The notes beneath the pieces are model-generated. The model had not been told where the DNA came from. It did no database searches and worked only from the letters and a program-made list of their open reading frames with translations. From positions 877,501-941,500 of the forward strand of contig JAJGOT010000292.1 in NCBI GenBank assembly GCA_022457155.1: a stretch of 64,000 bases of DNA. The letters are read 5' to 3'. Positions 44,164 through 56,439 of the stretch are shown in pieces. Origin of the DNA: Cladopsammia gracilis. Its lineage: Eukaryota > Cnidaria > Anthozoa > Scleractinia > Dendrophylliidae. The position numbers and the translations under genes are program-made. Positions within the stretch are counted from its first letter, which is position 1, and the number at the start of each line of letters is the position of its first letter.

Positions 44164-44457
44164 AATCGTATCAATAACAAAATTCTCGATTATGATTGGT
44201 CATCCGCGCGCCTATTTCTCACGTAATTGGCGCGCGGTCACGTGGGTGTCCAATTACAGCTGCCCAATTACAAAAAGTTGTAATTGGATAGCTGTAATTG
44301 GACACCTACGTTGCGCGCGCTTCAATCAGTTGCATTTGAATGGCTCGTTTTTGCTGTTTTCCTTCCACTTTCAAACTGACAGAAAATATCCAAGATGTTT
44401 TTAGTACAAAATAGTCTACATAGCTTCTTAATCTCTAATTTTGTTATTGATGCGATT
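44164..44457. mobile_element. 294-bp MITE with 21-bp TIRs
   Basis: AATCGTATCAATAACAAAAT at 44164 is inverted at 44437-44457 with one mismatch. Inside lies a second small palindrome of the CCAATTACAGCTG type. It is noncoding. Confidence 0.8.
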
Positions 44458-44480
44458 AATTAGTGATTGAACTTCCTGTC

Positions 44481-44580
44481 GTACAATTCAGGGGTAATCA
44501 TGTTCGTAAATTCAAATCGTCCTCGCGCTACGCGCTCAGCCGATTTGAAATTACTCGCCCGATTACTCCCCGAATTGTAT
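44481..44580. repeat. 100-bp hairpin element
   Basis: GTACAATTCAGGGGTAATCA is inverted as GATTACTCCCCGAATTGTAT, and AAATTCAAATCG as CGATTTGAAATT, around a loop with CGCGCTACGCGC. Confidence 0.75.
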
Positions 44581-44589
44581 TCCACTCAG

Positions 44590-45327
44590 TCCAATTACTA
44601 TTACTTATAATAATACTTTATTTACTCATTATTTTTTACTATTTTAAAAATACCTACACACATTTTATTAACAAAGTACTGATGATAATTTAAATAGTTA
44701 ATATAATTTTGAGCCTGGAGCTAAATTAACAGTTGATTTTTCTAGTTAGCCCCCAGCCATAGTTACAACTATGTTAATTACAACTATGCTGCATATGGTT
44801 GTTCATTCGACTGCAAATCCAAAAATGCCCATTTCTACTTCCCAGGAAAACAACAAAAAATGCACATCTTTGCATCTATTTTTTTTTAATGAAAAAACTA
44901 ATGCTGAATCCAAAAGTGTACATTTGCAACAAACTTCAAACCTGTTCCTCTGCATAATACACGAAAAAAATTTCCATCAATCTTTCAGCAGATTGAGCAA
45001 TTACTGTTCATTCAGAGCGGGCTTGAGACAAATGTGAATTTCACATTTAACTACCTCTTATAGAGACAATTTAAAATTTTGCAAATTAGTGTCTCTGTAT
45101 CTGCTTCTGTATCTATATGTGTCTCTGTATATGCTTCTGTATCTATATGCAATGAGGAAATTACATGTAACTGCAAAATTTTTATTTATATATATACCCC
45201 ATTCAGAGCTACATGTACATGTATTCTTGCAAACTTATAACTCATCCTCATGCATGACCTTTGTCACCTTTGTAATGCATTATAAACCTAGGCTAAAGTT
45301 TTCTTAAACAGTATTTTACTGAGCTTA
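44590..45327. other. No gene seen
   Basis: AT-rich, with repeated GTCTCTGTATATGCTTCTGT words near 45090-45150 and several ACATGTA words. Confidence 0.45.
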
Positions 45328-45930
45328 ATTAAACCTAAGAGTATACAGTCTTTAATGGTCACTGTTTTTTTCAGTTGGTAAATGTCAAATAAAACTTTGT
45401 GCCCAGCACTTTATAAGCAAATAACTAAAGTTTTAATAATACATACAATGATACAGAACGAATGTGCTGGATCTTTATTTGATCAAAAAGTGCATGTGTA
45501 CAGTATGATCAATTACAAGACATGCAGGATTTTGTTCACTATAATAATTTATAGTATATAAAGCTTGAGCTTAATTAGTTGGTAAATGTATTTAAAATAA
45601 CACTAACAGTATGTTGTACCCAGCATGTTAGTTCTAACCTGTTTAAAAGTTGGGGCCACATAACATGCAGGATTTTGTCAAAATAGCTTCATTTATTTGG
45701 GAATTCTGAAACAATTACACTTGTTGGCACTAATCCCATGGGAAAACTACATGTAATTTAAAATTGAAATTGTGAATTATGTTGCCCAGGTCATTTTTTT
45801 TTTCAAGCAAACAATTGTTTATATACATGTAATTCCCCTTGACACCTATCCGAAAGTGAGAGAAATAGCAACAAAATAGCTTCAATTATTCGGGAATTTG
45901 GAAACAGTTATACTTGTTGACACTTCCCCT
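45328..45930. repeat. Repeat C, copy 2
   Basis: It matches 6740-6873 at its start and 7780-7925 further on. Unlike copy 1 it lacks the two inserted MITEs. The segment CAAAATAGCTTCA is repeated near 45680 and 45880. Confidence 0.6.
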
Positions 45931-45959
45931 GATTTCCATCTTATCAGGGGTGATGGGTG

Positions 45960-46340
45960 TACATCCGGGGGGGGGGGGGGGGGGGGGAGGGAGTACTCTC
46001 TTATATACACTATATAGGTACAGCAGTGTAACTATGTGCCGCCCGGTAGGGTAGGGTTTTTGAGGTGTTCAGTCCTTAAGTAGGGTATCCTTTTTGGTAT
46101 TTTTGGTATTGTTATCCTTATATATTCATTAGATAGAGTCACTAAATTGCAGTATCCACCCCAACGCGCAAAACGAAAAAGATATGGTCTGTTAAAACTG
46201 TACTGCACGCCTGAATTGGGCCTTAAAAAGGGTATCAAATCTCGATTTTCTATATATACCCTTAAATAGGGTCAGGGTTTGAGAACCTTGGTGGCACACA
46301 CCTATCCTAAATTGTTGGGAGTACCCCCCCCCCTGGGGTG
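45960..46340. repeat. Dispersed repeat with poly-G and poly-C ends
   Basis: It starts with a run of about 21 G (45967-45987) and GGGAGTACTCTC. The end is GGGAGTACCCCCCCCCC. The interior has CTATATAGGTAC and GGTAGGGTAGGG. It is related in style to 28821-29102. Confidence 0.65.
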
Positions 46341-48750
46341 TACATGTACTTGATCTAAAATTAAGGACCCAATGAATGTTTTTTCATTACTGTACATAAA
46401 TAAAACATACCTTTTACAGAAGTTATTTCTCAGGTGTGTGCACCCTGACTAATGATTGCAAAGTGTTTGTACATGTAAGATGCTGTGAGTTGATTCGTTT
46501 GATCTCTTGAGTGCATCCTCAATGTAGAGGTCTTGTGAACCTTGACATTGATCTGTACTTTTCTCAAAAAATATTGCTATGTCATAAATCTTTGAAATAC
46601 TCAAAGAACTATTGTATTTTTACTATTTTCTTGTTGACAAATAAACCATTGTCATAGAGCTTGAGGTGTGGGATCAAGAGAGTCAGTGTTTTTGGACATT
46701 TGATAGCTACAGGCCTAATACCTTATTACATGAAATTTTTTGCAATACATTAACTTTGCAATAATTTTTTTAAAGGTTGCATACAAGTAATTGACAACAC
46801 TTTAATTTTGCAAACATTTTATGTTGTAACTCACTTTAATTTCGCAAAATTTCTTTAAAAAAATTCTTGATTTTAGGTAAATTATAATATGTTACATGAT
46901 GTTACCTGTCAACAGATTACTGTACAGCTGTACATGTCTTTATTATACCACCAATGTAACAAGCCAAAATAATAAAGACAGTTTCTGTAGAAGGCAATAT
47001 TTTTTTTAAGTAGTATTGAATAATCAGCAACAGGAAAAAAAAAACAGAAACCATCCAAAAACAATAATTTATATGCACTGCCTTATAATAGAGGTCCCAA
47101 AGTCTATGAACTATGAAAGATGCATGTTTTCAACAATCACAAGGAGGCCTAGAAATTCTGATTGAAGTAATAGCTAGAGTGGATAATTGTCCTTTAATAA
47201 TGTTGCAGCTGTTGAGAAGTTCAAAATTTGATTCCTCTTGAAAAAAATATGACTTTTTTTCCACTGGAATACTTAAGCTTTGGTTTACGGTAATTATAAG
47301 CTTAATGTTTGATAAGTTAGAAGTGTCATGGATCATGATGTGTTTAACAATCTGCATGTAAGGCCATGGAGATGTATGTTGGATGCAATGAGCTTTTAAT
47401 CAGTTTGTTGTAACTGTTTGGTTTTTCATGTGTTATTAAGTTTGTTATTAGTTTGTCTTACATGTTTTAACTTAAATTGTGATTGTTATTTCACTCCCAT
47501 TGTTTATGTGATTGAACACTTGCAATACTCTAAAATTGGTGATAAAAAGGTCAAGATTTGTACACCTGTATGCACATAATCTGCATATAATATTATTTCC
47601 TGGAATACACTTAAAATGAAAAAAGACGTTCATTTATAAGTGGCTGTATCTGTTCAGTTCTTGGAGAAACACAGCAAATTTGAGCTAATTTCATCAGACC
47701 ATTTTTCATGCATTTTCAATTTTCTTTAGTGGTACATGTTTATTTTTTTTTGCCTGATAGTTATTCAAGATGGTTAATATATAGAGACTACCGGTATATA
47801 TATATATAATGGATTATAACCAAAATATATAGCTGTACTGACTGTAATGAGAAAAAAAATAAACTTGTGGTTGTACATGTGACAGTGCTTTTAAAGTTAA
47901 TACTGACATCATTCTAGCAGTTTTGAAGAAACCAATCAGACTATCAAAGTTTGCTATATAATATAATAATTATTGTTAAATCTTACATAATATTATGTAC
48001 ATGTATAGATGATGAACCTCAGATCCAACTTGGAAAATGTTGTACCTTCTGCATGCACGCACTACATGTACGTGCAGTTTATTATGATCTGAGTGCGCTT
48101 TGTTGAATTTTTCTGCACCTCTAAACTATTACTAATGCTCACAAAATCAACTGACTGAAGTTAATACTTTGTTAGATTTAGAGATAAGCCTCATCATGGG
48201 TACCTACATGTACATGTACACTCTACATTCAAGCTAATGGAGTTTGTCACTTTTTTCTTAAATCATCAAAGTTGTAAACAAAAATTATTGTCATTGGTTC
48301 AGTTATTAATAGTGACCTGAACACCTCTTTCAGACATTCAATTTTGTTGGTCTTAACAACCTGTTGCTGGTATTAATAAAAGTGCCCCTGTTATCAAATT
48401 TTTGATTTTCATTTTTTTTACATTTTCGTGTACAATTAGACTTTCTTACTCATCTTGCCAAATTTCAGTTCATTACGAACATCAGAGGTCTTTTTGTTTT
48501 AACATTTATTTCCGAGAATTTATGGCGGCTATTAATCAACCTTGTTCCAAGGCTTGGCTGCGAATGGGAGAAAGTGACGTCAAAGACTCAAACATACCTC
48601 ACGGGTTGAAATTAATAATAACAATCAGCATAGAAAATTGCACGAAGAACAAGTCCTAAGTTTTTGTTGCTTTTCGCATTATTTTCAATACTCATTGTTA
48701 TTATAATTTCAGCTGTACATACTTAGTCAATACCAGGAAATATAAAAGTA
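46341..48750. other. No gene seen
   Basis: Long AT-rich stretch. The palindromic word TACATGTA and overlapping ACATGTAC recur (for example near 46330, 46470, 48000-48070 and 48210). No exon, RNA gene or delimitable element was found. Confidence 0.5.
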
Positions 48751-49299
48751 CAGTGGAACCCTGATTTAACATACCCTGATTTAACGAAGTCCCCGATTTA
48801 ACGTACAAATGTTTTCGGCCCGGCCAGAGTCACAGTAAAATGTATGGAGAAGAACCCCGATTTAACGAACCCCGATTTAACGTAATCCCCGATATAACGA
48901 ACAAAATCTGGAGGACCGAACGTAAAAACTACCCCGATATAACGAATAAAATGTCATCACGCCACAGAAGATGAATCCGGAAAGAGATGAAACCGATAAT
49001 ATTTTGTTTATTCTCTAAGAACATTGTCAGCAGCTATCCATTATGTACAGTGGACAGTACATTAATAAATCACGAGTGCTTTAAGTTATGTGTACACTGT
49101 GCAATACTGATCAGATGGGGAAGTGTTGGACTGTGAAGCAGAACGGTAAATTTTAATTATTACCTATACCCCGATCTAACAAAGTTTTAGGTCATTTTTC
49201 CACAAATTCGTTATATCAGGGTTCTCGATTTAATGAAACCCCGATCTAACGAACTGTTTTTTCCGGTCCCCTGTGCTTCGTTAAATTGGGGTTCCACTG
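48751..49299. mobile_element. 549-bp pogo/Tigger-like MITE
   Basis: The ends CAGTGGAACCCTGATTTAAC and the inverse of CAGTGGAACCCCAATTTAAC are flanked by TA (48749-48750 and 49300-49301). The CAGTGGAACCCC...TTTAACGAA type of terminus is typical of Tigger/pogo elements of the Tc1/mariner superfamily. CCCCGATTTAACGAA words recur inside. There is no transposase ORF. Confidence 0.85.
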
Positions 49300-49340
49300 T
49301 ATGAAGTTAAACTGAAATTTCCAAAGGGGTACTTTTTTGT

Positions 49341-49342
49341 TG

Positions 49343-49381
<39 letters not shown>
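49341..49381. repeat. (TTG/TTA)n microsatellite
   Basis: GTTGTTGTTATTATTATTAT run between the Tigger-like MITE and the L1-like element. Confidence 0.85.
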
Positions 49382-49383
<2 letters not shown>

Positions 49384-49806
49384 AAATTCATTAATAGTTC
49401 ATCAAGAAAATACAAAAGAAATAAAAAGTTTAATGAAGGTTTTTTTTCATTTTTTTTTATTATTATTTTCGTCACTTTACTTACACTAATAACATTACTA
49501 AAAAGATTACATTGATCTCAGCACTTACTTACACAATCGCCTCACGCAAAAAATTACATCACTACTTTACACTACATTACACCACTTACAAAAAAAAATA
49601 ATAATAATATATAATAAATTATGTATAAAAAAAACCACTGCACTAGGTTTTCTTCTTAAAATTCCCTTTAGTAAACAAATACAATTGAAAGGACAGTAAC
49701 AAAATTTTAATGTCATATATATTATATCAGTTTTATTTGAGATCGAGTTTGAAGGTAGTAATTTCCACTTTAAAGAAATGGATCACCAGATAGAAGGAGT
49801 TGGGAG

Positions 49807-52779
49807 CTATAAAGGGGAAAAAAAAGAACTAAAGGAATCCCATTTAGTGAAGTGTTTTGAGAGAGTTCCATTTTTCCTTGCGATAAAGAATTCCAGGTTA
49901 TAATTGGCTTTCAGTTTAGCCTTGAAAATTTCAAAAGATGGAACAATTTTATCAATTTTACATCTGTAAATAAACAATTTTGCTAATAATAAACTATGAT
50001 TAATCAACATAAAATCTTTGTCTAAATCAAATTTGCCAAAAAATATATCTTTAAACGTGAATTCTAATTCTTCATTTATTATTATAAATTGCAATCCAAG
50101 ATAACACCTCCTTCCAAAAGAGAGTTGTCACATTACAGAAATAGAACAAATGCTCTAGGGATTCGTCTTCATTCTCACAGAAAGAACAAACAGGAGAATC
50201 AACGATTTTGAAAGCAAACAGCTTGTCGTTAGTAAATGATACGATTTAACAGCTTATATTGAAAAGCTCTTAATTTCATATCCAAAGAAACATTAAAAGC
50301 TAACAAATAAATTTTCTCCCAGTCAAAAGAAAGACTTGGATATTTATTTTTAACTCTGACTTGAGCTGTAGGGGGTCTCGCCTTATGGGACTTGAATTCG
50401 TTATATATCATTTTGGAGGAGATACTTACTGGCAATTGAAAACAGTCTTCGTTTAACTGAAATGGTTCGGAATACGTATTCTCTTTTATAATGTTGCGCC
50501 ATTCACTAGGTATAGCGTCAACTATTCCCATCAAAACGAATCTTTGACTTAAGGTTAGTTTAGCTCCTAGAATTTTCGTACTTTTGAGGAAAATGTGATC
50601 CTTTGAGACCAAATCCCCAACTTTATTTAAACCCTGCTTACGAAAGAAAGGTTGATATATGGATTTTCCTAGACTGAGAATATATTTGTTGTTCCATACT
50701 ACTTGATTCATTATGTCTTGATAAGAAACTACCTCCTTCGTTGTAAGGTAGGACCATGCCTCAAGACAATCTTTATAGAACATTGGCAAAGAAATGACAA
50801 TAATCAAAATGACACTGCAAAATAAACTTACCACCTACTTTCTCCAAATAATGATCTAAAACAAATTTCCAAGGACTAATATAGTCTTCGATGTATTTTT
50901 TGAGACAGATAATTCGCTGAGCCCGAATCACACATTCTAAATCCAGCATCTTCAGACCGCCATCTTCTATATCGTTAATTAACGCCACCCGTTTGACCTT
51001 GTCCTTACCATTCCAAATAAAATGGTAAATTTCTTTGTTAACTTCCTTTACAAGATCATTCGAAACAAAAATTACAGCTGCTTTTGACATAAATTTTGGA
51101 ATAGCAAATGATTTAACTATTTGAATTTTCCCTATAATAGTAAGCCCCCTCCACTTCCACATATTTAGTGTCTTTTATAGATTTAAGAGTTTCCTCAAAA
51201 TTTTCTATTTTCCTAGACAACTCGTTGTAACTAAAATGTACACCTAGGATTTTTAATGATTTTTTAAATTCGTACGGAAACGTTTCCAGTTTTTTTTCTG
51301 AACCCAAACAAAAAAATTCTGTTTTTCCTGCATTGACGTTGAGACCAGATAGTGAAGCAAAGTGCGCGAGATTGCAAAGTAGGTACTCATAAGAAAAATT
51401 ACCTTTTAAAAAGCATGTCATGTCATAAATAGCAAGTTTAACCTCTTTGTTTCCGATCTTGATACCTTGAATATTTTCATCTTGCCGAATACTACATGCC
51501 AGAACTTCCAGGGCTAAAATGAATACTGGTAGAAAGGGTGATAGTGGATCACCTTGTCTTACCCCCCGGTCTACCTTGAAATAATTTGAAGTGAAGCCAT
51601 TGTTCATGACACAACTAGACACGTTTGAGTAAAAGGTACGAATCCATTGAACAAAATAATATGGCCCAAAGTTAAAAGCGTGAAGGACTTTAAATAGGTA
51701 TTTATGGTTTAAAGAATCAAAAGCTTTTTCAAAGTCTATTGTAACTAGAACACCTGAAGTATCAATTTGTTTTGTATATTGTACTACATCATCTATTGTC
51801 CTAATGGCATCGAAAATCGACCTTCCTTGAACATAGGCACTTTGATTATAATGTATCAGATCAGGTAGGATAGGTTCCAATCGTTTGGCTAAGGCTTTCG
51901 ATGCTATTTTTGTGTCAACATTAATTAAAGATATAGGTCTCCAATTTTTAATTAATCTTTTATCTTTGTCCTTTTTTCTAACAAAGTAATTACCGCTTGC
52001 CTTTGCGTATTGGATAGTTGTCCATGCTCATGTGCATAATTATAACAGTCAACTAAGTGTTTTCCAAAGACTGGCCAGAAGACTAAGTAAAACTCAACAG
52101 TGAGGTCATCATTTCCGGGTATTTTATTTTTTTGAAAAGATTTTAAAGAATTGTAACACTCGTTAGCAGTTAATTTTTCCTCACATTTTTCTTTCTGTGC
52201 TTCCGTGAGTTTTGGTATGGAAACCTTTTCTAAAAAGGAATCCATTAATATCTCATTACTTGGTTTCTAATGATAAAGATCAGAATAAAAGCTACTAAGT
52301 TCATCCATAATAACTTTAGGGGATGTTGTCAGAGATTGATCTCTTGTATAAATCTTCCGGATAGATCTCTTGTTACCTCTGGAGCTTTCTAAGTTTAAAA
52401 AATACTTGTTACTTTTTTCACCCTCTTCATACCACCTAGCTCTCGAACGTATTATTGCACCTTTTGTAATATATTCATATTGAAGGTCATATTCTGTTTT
52501 GAGAATCTCTAACCTATTTATATTATCGGTTGATGGATTTTGATCACACATAATTTGGTAGTGTTTTAACGTTTCCTCCATTTCTGATAATTTTACTCGT
52601 CTTTCTCTAGCCTTTCCTTTACTATACGAAATGGTAACTTGTCTAATCTTGTATTTGATGAGATCCCAGAACACTCTAGGATCCTGAATATCAGTAAATT
52701 CTTTAATCCAGATCGGGTAGCTATTATTTATCAACTCTACATATTCCTTGTCCTCTGTAAGACTTGAGTTAAATTTCCA
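49807..52779 (-). pseudogene. L1-like ORF2, reverse transcriptase to C-terminus, disrupted
   Basis: It enters at 52779 with WKFNSSLTEDKEYVELIN, the usual linker before the RT. Then come SNKYFLNLESS, NKIPGNDDLTVEFY, QSAYVQGRSI, VTIDFEKAFDSLNHKYLF (motif A) and VDRGVRQGDPLSPFLP (motif B). At motif C the sequence reads KLAIYDMTCFL, so the YADD core has lost two residues and one of the two catalytic aspartates (near 51411-51440). Thumb and C-terminal blocks follow (WRGLTIIGKIQIVKS, FIWNGKDKVKR, LNRI, LTNDKLFAFKIVDSPV), with a cysteine-histidine motif C-x2-C-x8-H-x4-C near 50140-50200 and a stop before 49807. At least four frameshifts break it. Confidence 0.88.
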
Positions 52780-53694
52780 AAATAGAGTGCAGTCTAGGGG
52801 GCTTTGGTTTTGTGTGTCTTATAATTACCCTTGGTATGACTGGGGCTATGGTCTTGGAGTCTTATATCTATGCATTTGTCCCAAACAAAAAAATATATAA
52901 TTTATCTCGTCGTCCGCCATCTTGAATGTCGAGCTTGAAATCACGTGAGTTCGCCATGCAATTTTACTTTGCTGATCGATTAATTTAGCTCAGCCAGATT
53001 CTAGCGGCGCCCGCACACGATGAGGAATTTGTCTCACGAGGCAAAAAATATCAAACACGACAGATATTGGCCTCACGGCCTCGCGAGGCGAAAAACTCAC
53101 ACAATCTCCAGCGCACACTTGAGGAAATAGCTGAGCTAACTGCCTCGCGAGGAATTTTGCTCAGCACTTTCGTCAAGTGTGCGGCAGGCTTTAAGATCTC
53201 AAACGGTCTTTTGAGACCATTTCGAGGCAAAATTTGCATCCGAGCAGTAAATATGTTACAAGATCCGTAGCTTTGAACTATTTTTCTATTAAAATGTTGT
53301 ACAAGGGCACGCCACGAGGGGAATATATCACATATCCCCGAGGAACAGGTCAATAACATGCTTATTTTCACCTTATGAGGTTTTCTAATAAAACAAAGAA
53401 ACTTTTCGGAGAGTAACATTCCGTTCAATTCAAATGCAAAAAAGCATGATTCCGCAAGGCCGCCTTGGGATCACGGCACATGACGAAGCAAGACGGTAAA
53501 CATGTTTTGCTTTTGCCAAATTTGCATTGAGCACGTTGCTTCGTTATGAGTAGAAGGAGGGAGAGAGAGAAGAAAATGTATGAACAGTACTCGTCATCTC
53601 GCCATGGCCCAACTGCCCGCCTTCATCTTTCGAAGATCAATGGAGTGGTTGCGGTGTGTTTTCCAAGGGAAACCGGAGGAAACATATTCAGGTT
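52774..53694 (+). repeat. Left arm of a giant inverted repeat (921 bp)
   Basis: Nearly identical to the reverse complement of 55231-56145. Starts in family A repeat, contains a small MITE with CCCGCACACGATG and CAAGTGTGCGGCAGG ends (about 53003-53190), and ends with a frame reading MSRRREREKKMYEQYSSSR, then GPTARLHLSKINGVV. The 125-codon minus-strand frame at 53051-53428 gives the same translation as its partner in the right arm. No function is recognised in either frame. Confidence 0.92.
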
Positions 53695-55230
53695 CAAGCG
53701 TAAAACTAGGCGTCATACGTTATTGAAGACTCGAAACCTGAATCGAGGTACGATACCATCGAATAATGTTATTAACATTTCGCTTTTTGGTCGCGACCGG
53801 AAAGTTAATTACGTAGGAATAAGGTTGATGAAGTTGTCTTTTTATCTAAACAAAAAATATTGGCCGATGCTAGAGTTTTTTCCTTGTTATGCCCTATTTT
53901 GTCTTCCCGTTTGTGTTATTGTATTATGAGGGGAATAAGTCGAGGGGACTTAGGCGAGGGGAATACGTCGAGGGGAATATGTTGGGGGGAATATGTCGAG
54001 GGGCATATATAATCCAGATACCACGCAGCTCTTTACAACCTCTAATTTCATTGGACCTGTATATCATGCAGCTCTATTGTTTTTAGGTGTAGGGTCTATT
54101 GTTAGCCATTGTTGTGTTGTTTGTTCTATTGTTTTCTCAGCAAATCAGAGAAGACCTTGTAAGAGCTGCGTACTGCCCCATATAATCCTTTGTTTTGCTA
54201 TTGTTTTCAGCCCTGCCTCTCCCCTGATACAATCAAAGCCGCACCCAGCTTTTCAGACACTGTAATGAACAGGGTTATGTGATATATTCCCCTGAAAAGA
54301 ACAAAGAAAACTGAGCTAGGTGGAAAATAAGAAAAATTAAATTTCATGATTAATTCCCCTCTTCGGGATCTTGTTTTTACCTAACAGGGCGAATAATAAT
54401 CGTCGTTGATAATTCCCTTTTAAATTCTGTCGTTCTGTTCTCTTGTGCTACGCTTAGCCGCACAGAAATCATTTCCAATGTTACACTCACACGAGTTGGA
54501 GGAGGGCCCGCCAGTAATCTTATTGCTACAGAATGTGTACATAATATCAAAGATACAATATAAATATGATGTATTATAACTTAGATGAAATACATGCTGC
54601 GATTGCGGTATATCGTAAACACAATTTGTACATATCTGGTGCGTATAATGATAATACATACATACATACATACATACATACATACATAATAACCTGTGCC
54701 AGAAAAATATGCAGATATGAAAAGTAGCCCCGAGGAACAACCTCGTCGCTGGTAGGCTTCAATAACAAATGTGAATCAAGGAGTGGTATAAATACCACTC
54801 CTGTGCTTATGACACGCATTACCGTTATGCGTAATACATCTTTTCGGGATTTTCTTTTAACCTGACTGGGCGAATAATAATGCTCGTCAGTTGGGCGCGT
54901 TTGATAATTACAATTACCTTCTAAATTCTGCTGCTTTTCAGGATTTTGGGTTAATGGCCTGACTGGGGGAATAATAATGCTCGTCAGTCGCGCGCGTTTG
55001 ATAATTCTCTTCTAAAGCCTGGTTTCCATATAATCGCAACGATCGCAGCGATCGTTACGATCGACGATCATTGCGATCCGTTGCGATTGCTATCGCAGAG
55101 ATCGAAAAATTTCTATAGCCTGGTTTCCATATGATCGCAACGATCGTTACGATCGACGATCGCTGCGATCCTTGCGATCATATGGAAACCAAAACGTTGC
55201 GATCCTTGCGATCGTTGCGATTGCGATCGC
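53695..55230. other. Spacer of the giant inverted repeat
   Basis: It contains a short array of about 17 bp (GGGGAATATGTCGAGG, 53927-54010, five copies), a (CATA)n microsatellite at 54655-54690, a direct repeat of about 98 bp with CGAATAATAATGCTCGTCAG near 54868 and 54965, and a GATCG-rich hairpin pair at 55018-55232. No gene is apparent. Confidence 0.6.
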
Positions 55231-55232
55231 AA
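55018..55232. repeat. GATCG-rich hairpin MITE, two units
   Basis: CCTGGTTTCCATAT begins at 55018 and 55119. The second unit folds: GGTTTCCATATGATCGCAAC at 55122 pairs with GCGATCATATGGAAACC ending at 55190. GATCG words are extremely dense throughout. Confidence 0.75.
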
Positions 55233-56145
55233 CCTGAATATGTTTCCTCCGGTTTCCCTTGGAAAACACACCGCAACCACTCCATTGATCTTCGAAAGAT
55301 GAAGGCGGGCAGTTGGGCCATGGCGAGATGACGAGTACTGTTCATACATTTTCTTCTCTCTCTCCCTCCTTCTACTCATAACGAAGCAACGTGCTCAATG
55401 CAAATTTGGCAAAAGCAAAACATGTTTACCGTCTTGCTTCGTCATGTGCCGTGATCCCAAGGCGGCCTTGCGGAATCATGCTTTTTTGCATTTGAATTGA
55501 ACGGAATGTTACTCTCCGAAAAGTTTCTTTGTTTTATTAGAAAACCTCATAAGGTGAAAATAAGCATGTTATTGACCTGTTCCTCGGGGATATGTGATAT
55601 ATTCCCCTCGTGGCGTGCCCTCGTACAACATTTTAATAGAAAAATAGTTCAAAGCTACGGATCTTGTAACATATTTACTGCTCGGATGCAAATTTTGCCT
55701 CGAAATGGTCTCAAAAGACCGTTTGAGATCTTAAAGCCTGCCGCACACTTGACGAAAGTGCTGAGCAAAATTCCTCGCGAGGCAGTTAGCTCAGCTATTT
55801 CCTCAAGTGTGCGCTGGAGATTGTGTGAGTTTTTCGCCTCGCGAGGCCGTGAGGCCAATATCTGTCGTGTTTGATATTTTTTGCCTCGTGAGACAAATTC
55901 CTCATCGTGTGCGGGCGCCACGAGAATCTGGCTGAGCTAAATTAATCGATCAGCAAAGTAAAATTGCATGGCGAACTCACGTGATTTCAAGCTCGACATT
56001 AAAGATGGCGGACGACGAGATAAATTATATATTTTTTTGTTTGGGACAAATGCATAGATATAAGACTCCAAGACCATAGCCCCAGTCATACCAAGGGTAA
56101 GACACACAAAACCAAAGCCCCCTAGACTGCACTCTATTTTGGAAA
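55231..56145 (-). repeat. Right arm of the giant inverted repeat (915 bp)
   Basis: Reverse complement of the left arm, with a few substitutions and a 6-base length difference near the CTTACCCTTGG segment. Outward it continues into more of family A than the left arm does. Confidence 0.92.
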
Positions 56146-56439
56146 CAGAATCACAACACCAGCGAATGATGGAGATGAGGAAACAGAGCTCAGACAGACA
56201 ATAAGACCAAGGAAACGGAGAGCTTTATAATGCATGGAAGCAAAAAGTAGGGAAGAATGCAAAAGGAGTTAAAAAAATAAATGCCATTAGCATTTTGATT
56301 AAAAACAAACAAAACAAAAACAAACTAAACTTCTTGATCATTGATAATTTGCAATTCATAAACATGCACTTGAGTGAGCTCACTAAAAACGTATTAATAA
56401 ACAACATAGATTGATAATATGAAAATATACGACAAATTT

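Noticed and set aside
53546..53929. 127-codon frame starting MSRRREREKK as a host gene
   Set aside because: The first half is duplicated in the inverted arm and diverges exactly at the arm end, so the full frame is a chance fusion of arm and spacer.
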